Below, in pieces: positions 13,202 through 16,476 of a stretch of DNA of 16,476 nucleotides. The position numbers were made by a program, and so were the translations under genes. Each line of letters begins with the position of its first letter. The first letter of the stretch is position 1. The notes beneath the pieces are model-generated. The model was not told the origin of the DNA. It saw nothing but the letters and a program-made list of their open reading frames with translations, and searched no databases. The stretch is from JBNRMR01 sp050942895 (GTDB taxonomy: Bacteria > Bacillota > Clostridia > Christensenellales > UBA1750), in contig JBMNOE010000036.1 in the NCBI GenBank assembly GCA_050942895.1, positions 1 to 16,476 of the forward strand. The letters are read 5' to 3'.

Positions 13202-14518
13202 ATGAGAAATAAAAAATATGAAAAAAATGGTGACTATCAAAATCTATTGAAGAAATGGAACAGGGCCGTCGGCTGGATGATGGCCTTCACAATTCTGGCG
13301 CTGAACTTTACGCCCCAGGCCCAAAGCATCCGATCGCTGCCGGACACGGTCAGCTTTGTGAAGGGGCAGGAGATATCCTTCGACTTTGTATTGCCCATGA
13401 CCGTTTCATATGAGGGCGAGGCCGCACAGGTTTTATCCAACGAAGGAGAAACACTGAGCGATGTGGGGGTTAAGGGCATGACCCTTACTTCAAGCCAGGA
13501 GGGAAAAGGAACTATCACATTGTCTCTGTTCGGATTTATTCCGGTCAAGACAATGACAGTCAGCGTGCTGGACGATATGGTGCTTATCCCCGGCGGGCTG
13601 GCAGTTGGGGTCACCCTTCGCACACAGGGGGTATTGGTGGTGGGCATGTCGCCGGTGACCCTTGAAAACGGTCAGCAGATTTGCCCGGTGCGGGAGGCGG
13701 GCTTGAACCCTGGGGACACCATAGTCGCTGTGAACGGCGGCGAAGTGACGGACACCGAGTCCCTGATAGGCCTCGTTTCAAAAGCGCAAAGGGAGGGCGA
13801 GGGCGTGCAGCTTACTGTGATGCGCTACGGTGAAACGATGCTCTTTGACGTGGAGCCCGTCAGCGACAGCTCAGGCCAGCCGAAGCTGGGGCTTTGGGCG
13901 AGGGATTCCACCAACGGCGTAGGCACTCTCACCTATTATGATCCGTCCACGAAGCTTTTCGGCGCTCTGGGCCACCCGATAACCGACGCGGACACGGGCG
14001 CGCTTTTGCCGGTCAGGAGCGGGCATTTGTATCCTGCAGAGATCGTGGGCACAAAGAAAGGCGAAAGGGGCGCTCCGGGCGAGCTGAAGGGCGTGTTCGG
14101 CACTGATTCGCCGTCCATAGGCACTCTTACCGACAACACCCTTTACGGCGTTTTTGGCGGCATCATCGGCAATGTGTCGGGGCTATTATATCCCGAAGGG
14201 CTGCCCGTTGCGGGAAGATCGTCAGTTGAGCTGGGAAAGGCATCGATAATTTCCACTGTGGACAAGGACGGCCCAAAGGAATACGAGTGCGAGATATTGC
14301 AGGTTTTTAGGCAGGACAGCATCAGCGGCAAGTCCTTGGTGGTGAAGATAACAGATGAGGAACTGCTGGCCAAAACCGGCGGCATAGTCCAGGGAATGAG
14401 CGGCAGCCCCATAATTCAAAACGGCCATATCGTAGGGGCGATAACCCATGTCTATGTCAGCGATCCCACCCGCGGCTATGGCATATACATAGAGTGGATG
14501 CTGGGCGCGGTTGAATAG
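13202..14518 (+). CDS. spoIVB: SpoIVB peptidase (stage IV sporulation protein B)
   Basis: This 438-residue serine peptidase (family S55) is made in the forespore and secreted into the intermembrane space. There it cleaves SpoIVFA and so triggers pro-sigma-K processing in the mother cell. The N-terminus has one membrane anchor (about 21-41). A PDZ domain spans about 125-220 (AGLNPGDTIVAVNGGEV), and the S55 domain follows with His258 in ALGHPI and Ser400 in QGMSGSPI; Asp384 in KITDEELL is the probable third catalytic residue. The length is close to the Bacillus protein. A GGAGAG ribosome site precedes the ATG. The usual neighbours recN and spo0A are absent here. I could not find a convincing forespore (sigma-F or sigma-G) promoter in 13024-13201. 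Its presence implies a spore-forming lineage. Confidence 0.95.
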   Translation: MRNKKYEKNGDYQNLLKKWNRAVGWMMAFTILALNFTPQAQSIRSLPDTVSFVKGQEISFDFVLPMTVSYEGEAAQVLSNEGETLSDVGVKGMTLTSSQEGKGTITLSLFGFIPVKTMTVSVLDDMVLIPGGLAVGVTLRTQGVLVVGMSPVTLENGQQICPVREAGLNPGDTIVAVNGGEVTDTESLIGLVSKAQREGEGVQLTVMRYGETMLFDVEPVSDSSGQPKLGLWARDSTNGVGTLTYYDPSTKLFGALGHPITDADTGALLPVRSGHLYPAEIVGTKKGERGAPGELKGVFGTDSPSIGTLTDNTLYGVFGGIIGNVSGLLYPEGLPVAGRSSVELGKASIISTVDKDGPKEYECEILQVFRQDSISGKSLVVKITDEELLAKTGGIVQGMSGSPIIQNGHIVGAITHVYVSDPTRGYGIYIEWMLGAVE

Positions 14519-14582
14519 CAAGCTGATAATGTTATAAGAGAGTGCATTAAAGAAAGAAGACAAAAGAAAAAGCAACGAAAAG

Positions 14583-14612
14583 ACCTCCGGCGTCAGTCCC
14601 CGGGGGTTTGTT
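14583..14612 (+). terminator. Probable terminator hairpin after spoIVB
   Basis: ACCTCCGG (14583-14590) pairs with CCGGGGGT (14600-14607) with one G-T pair. The T run is short (TTTGTT), so strength is moderate. Confidence 0.5.
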
Positions 14613-14687
14613 CGTTGGCATTGAATGCATCGCGGGCATATACATTATAAAAACCTCTTCAGCTTTTAGCAGTGTGCAAGCTTTTTA

Positions 14688-14716
14688 TTGACCTTGCCGC
14701 TGGGCGGGTGTATAAT
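14688..14716 (+). promoter_or_regulatory. Strong sigma-A-type promoter for nagA
   Basis: TTGACC (14688-14693) and TATAAT (14711-14716) are separated by exactly 17 bases. Transcription would start near 14723, giving a leader of about 170 bases before the nagA start. Confidence 0.8.
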
Positions 14717-14722
14717 GAAACT

Positions 14723-14895
14723 GTACTAAAATGCCTGAGTGATCAAGGCGGAAAACCGGGCGTCATAAATTGTTCACGCATTGTTCCTGCAAAAAGAGAA
14801 CCCGGCAAGGCGTCGGCTCGTTGATCATATAAGGGCAGTCAGAGACCTCCTTAAAAGGTGGCAATTTAAAAAATGAACATGAATCGGGTGACGAT
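14723..14895 (+). promoter_or_regulatory. Structured nagA 5' leader, possible cis-regulatory RNA
   Basis: The leader can fold with TGATCAA (14740-14746) pairing to TTGATCA (14821-14827), and inside that CCGGG (14756-14760) pairing to CCCGG (14801-14805). Further down, CCTCCTT (14846-14852) faces AAGGTGG (14855-14861), a hairpin that would cover a ribosome site. I do not recognise it as a known riboswitch class, and it lacks the T-box signature. The rest of the 14519-14895 gap holds only the spoIVB terminator and the nagA promoter. Confidence 0.4.
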
Positions 14896-14899
14896 ATGA
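14873..14899 (+). CDS. Short upstream ORF (MNMNRVTI) overlapping the nagA start
   Basis: ATG at 14873 opens an eight-codon reading frame that ends in TGA at 14897-14899. The stop overlaps the nagA ATG (14896-14898) as ATGA. AAGGTGG lies 11 bases upstream of the start, within a possible hairpin. It could be a coupling leader peptide, but such a short frame could also arise by chance. Confidence 0.3.
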   Translation: MNMNRVTI

Positions 14900-16086
14900 A
14901 TAAAACGGTCATAATAAATGCATCATTGATAACTCCCCACGGCATAGAGGCGGACACCTGCCTTGCTTTTGAGGATGGGAAGATAGTTTTTGTGGGCGAT
15001 TATCCTGTAAACGGTTCCCAGGTGATAGATGCGAAAGGTGAATATGTCTCCGCCGGCTTTATCGACATACACACCCATGGCGCCGGCGGGTTTGACTATA
15101 TGGACGGCACTGTCCGGGCCATACACGGCGCAGCCAGAGCTTCGGCGGTGCATGGCGCGACGATGGTTTTCCCCACCTCTGTGGCGGCCTCCAAGGCAGA
15201 GGTTTTACAGTTCATAGAAACCTATAAAAAGGCAAAGCAGCAGCCCCATGAAGGAGCGCTGTTGGGCGGGATACATCTTGAAGGCTCATACTTTTCGCTG
15301 AAGATGGCCGGCGCCCAAAACCCGGAGTACATCGTGAACCCGGACCCGTCGGAATACACCGATATCGCCGATGCTGCGGGGGATGATCTTAAGCGCTGGA
15401 GCGCTGCGCCCGAGCTTCCCGGCGCATTTGAGTTTGGCGACTTTTTAAAGAAACGCGGAATACTGGTATCGGTGGCCCACTCAGATGCTTATACGCAGCA
15501 GGTGTTGGACGCGGTTAGCCATGGCTTCACCCATATCACACATATGTATTCGGCCATGTCCACTGTGCGCAGGGAAAACGCCAGGCGCTACGGGGGAGTG
15601 GTCGAGGCGGCGTATCTGAGCGATCTGATCACTGTGGAGATGATCTGCGACGGGATGCACCTTCCAAAGGAGCTTTTACAGCTTATAATCCGCATAAAGG
15701 GCCCTGAGAACATCTGCCTTATTACGGACTCAATGCGCGCCGCAGGCCAGGATGTCAGCGAGAGCATACTTGGCAGCGTTGAAAACGGCCAGCGCGTATT
15801 GGTGAAGGAAGGTGTGGCCTGGATGCCGTCGATGCAGAACTTTGCTGGAAGCGTGGCCACCTGCGATAGGCTTGTTCGTACGGCTGTTGAGCTGGCGGGG
15901 GTTTCACTTCGTCAGGCGGTGATGATGATGACGGAAACGCCGGCCAGAATTATGGGCATAGGCGATGTTAAGGGCAGACTGGTGGCGGGCTATGACGCAG
16001 ACCTGGTAATCTTTGACAAGGATGTGAACATTTCGCGCACTATAATCGGCGGGAAGACGATTTATCAAAAGCCGCTTCGCCCATGA
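14896..16086 (+). CDS. nagA: N-acetylglucosamine-6-phosphate deacetylase
   Basis: This 396-residue metal-dependent amidohydrolase removes acetate from GlcNAc-6-phosphate, feeding amino-sugar and cell-wall recycling. The barrel ligands are visible: His59-x-His61 in GFIDIHTHGAG, Glu129 in IHLEG, His195 in VSVAHSD, His216 in THITHMYSAM, and the catalytic Asp278 in CLITDSM. Two sites differ from the classic NagA text, HLEGSYF instead of HLEGPF and HMYSAM instead of HLFNAM. This fits a clostridial subgroup, although another N-acetylated sugar phosphate is possible. The start has GGTGA five bases upstream, and no in-frame alternative exists. No nagB or PTS gene is adjacent. It has its own strong promoter and a long leader. 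Confidence 0.88.
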   Translation: MNKTVIINASLITPHGIEADTCLAFEDGKIVFVGDYPVNGSQVIDAKGEYVSAGFIDIHTHGAGGFDYMDGTVRAIHGAARASAVHGATMVFPTSVAASKAEVLQFIETYKKAKQQPHEGALLGGIHLEGSYFSLKMAGAQNPEYIVNPDPSEYTDIADAAGDDLKRWSAAPELPGAFEFGDFLKKRGILVSVAHSDAYTQQVLDAVSHGFTHITHMYSAMSTVRRENARRYGGVVEAAYLSDLITVEMICDGMHLPKELLQLIIRIKGPENICLITDSMRAAGQDVSESILGSVENGQRVLVKEGVAWMPSMQNFAGSVATCDRLVRTAVELAGVSLRQAVMMMTETPARIMGIGDVKGRLVAGYDADLVIFDKDVNISRTIIGGKTIYQKPLRP

Positions 16087-16149
16087 ACTGAAAAAATGCG
16101 ACCAAGCATATAATAATGTGCTTTAAAGCTTGAAAAATGCCCGTAGGTG

Positions 16150-16179
16150 TTGACAAAGAGCAGAGTTTTTTTGTACAAT
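16150..16179 (+). promoter_or_regulatory. Strong promoter for tRNA-Gly and probably tuf
   Basis: A perfect TTGACA (16150-16155) and TACAAT (16174-16179) are separated by 18 bases. The tRNA begins 12 bases after the -10 box. Confidence 0.8.
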
Positions 16180-16190
16180 ATGATAAGTGT

Positions 16191-16264
16191 GCGGGTGTAG
16201 CTCAATGGTAGAGTTCCAGCTTCCCAAGCTGGCTGCGTGGGTTCGATTCCCATCACCCGCTCCA
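16191..16264 (+). tRNA. tRNA-Gly(CCC), CCA encoded
   Basis: The cloverleaf is complete. The acceptor GCGGGTG (16191-16197) pairs with CACCCGC (16254-16260). Anticodon stem CCAGC/GCTGG encloses the loop TTCCCAA, giving anticodon CCC, which reads GGG. T arm TGGGTTCGATTCCCA is perfect, followed by discriminator T and an encoded CCA. It lies 105 bases upstream of tuf, echoing the tRNA-tuf arrangement of other bacteria such as glyT-tufB in E. coli, and no terminator separates them clearly. Confidence 0.95.
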
Positions 16265-16369
16265 AGCGGCGGATTGCCGCCATCAGACCTATGAGCTTCA
16301 AGGGGCGCAGTGCGCATGAGCTTGCACGGTTTTGTAAAACATCCTTATAAGGAGGCAAAAGAGAGAGAA

Positions 16370-16476
16370 ATGGCAAAAGCGAAATTTGAGCGCAATAAGC
16401 CGCATGTAAACATCGGAACGATCGGCCACGTTGACCATGGCAAGACGACGCTGACGGCGGCTATCACGATGGTATT
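16370..16476 (+). CDS. tuf: Translation elongation factor Tu, first 35 codons only
   Basis: The frame begins MAKAKFERNKPHVNIGTIG and continues HVDHGKTTLTAAITMV before the window ends. This includes the G1 loop (GHVDHGKT), which binds GTP phosphates, so the identity is clear. EF-Tu delivers aminoacyl-tRNA to the ribosome. AAGGAGG (16349-16355) is 14 bases from the ATG, unusually far, though the purine-rich AGAGAGAG nearer the start may help. It probably shares the strong promoter before tRNA-Gly. About 90% of the gene lies outside the window. Confidence 0.95.
   Translation, partial: MAKAKFERNKPHVNIGTIGHVDHGKTTLTAAITMV

Noticed and set aside
14840..14862. T-box-like AAGGTGG sequence before nagA
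   Set aside because: The conserved T-box continuation (ACCGCG) and a terminator hairpin are missing, and nagA is not a usual T-box target.
16065..16376. Minus-strand open frames across tRNA-Gly (with GNRTH-like translation)
   Set aside because: This is the well-known spurious protein produced by translating a tRNA gene in reverse.
1..16476. CRISPR array
   Set aside because: No regularly spaced identical repeats of 24-40 bases with unique spacers are visible anywhere; the three repeats at 180-268 are short, diverged and unevenly spaced.

Overview
The window looks like chromosomal DNA from a spore-forming, Gram-positive Clostridia-type bacterium. The evidence is a SpoIVB sporulation protease, a TIGR04086-type membrane protein, lipoproteins with clear lipoboxes, strong GGAGG ribosome sites with some GTG and TTG starts, and the clostridial radical-SAM pair TIGR03916/TIGR03915. 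Family names are from memory of the sequences; no search was run.

Layout. Positions 1 to about 3290 are visibly AT-richer and hold accessory genes, all on the minus strand: the start of a DUF5655-like gene, a stretch of IS21-like end repeats, a P-loop kinase-like gene, a HELGH metalloprotease-like gene and a serine recombinase. From about 3290 onward the DNA is GC-richer and looks like core genome: rumA/rlmD, a DUF1848 protein and a zinc-ribbon membrane protein (one minus-strand operon). These are followed by rpmB (L28), a TIGR04086 membrane protein, a Crp/Fnr regulator divergent from an ECF-type S component, two lipoproteins, the TIGR03916-TIGR03915 radical-SAM/DNA metabolism pair, spoIVB, a divergent nagA, tRNA-Gly(CCC) and the first codons of tuf.

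The most interesting structure is a compact mobile element of about 2.16 kb, roughly 1123-3296. It has only two genes, a serine recombinase and a HELGH protein, and sits in the last codons of rumA. The rumA 3' end occurs twice. It is attached to the gene at 3273-3311 (ending HVETVVLMSRNI) and appears again as an orphan fragment at 1108-1149 (HVECVVLMSRVNS, then a stop), in the same orientation and sharing the 12-bp core TGACATCAATAC. Removing the DNA between the cores would rejoin rumA in frame to the orphan tail, 39 bp upstream of the P-loop gene. The 3' end of rum-type methyltransferase genes is an established integration hotspot for serine-recombinase elements.

Other notable items are a perfect 22-bp palindrome just downstream of the predicted Crp/Fnr promoter, a structured nagA leader with an 8-codon upstream ORF that overlaps the nagA start, and the uncharacterised radical-SAM/DUF4130 gene pair, which has a C-terminal helix-hairpin-helix.
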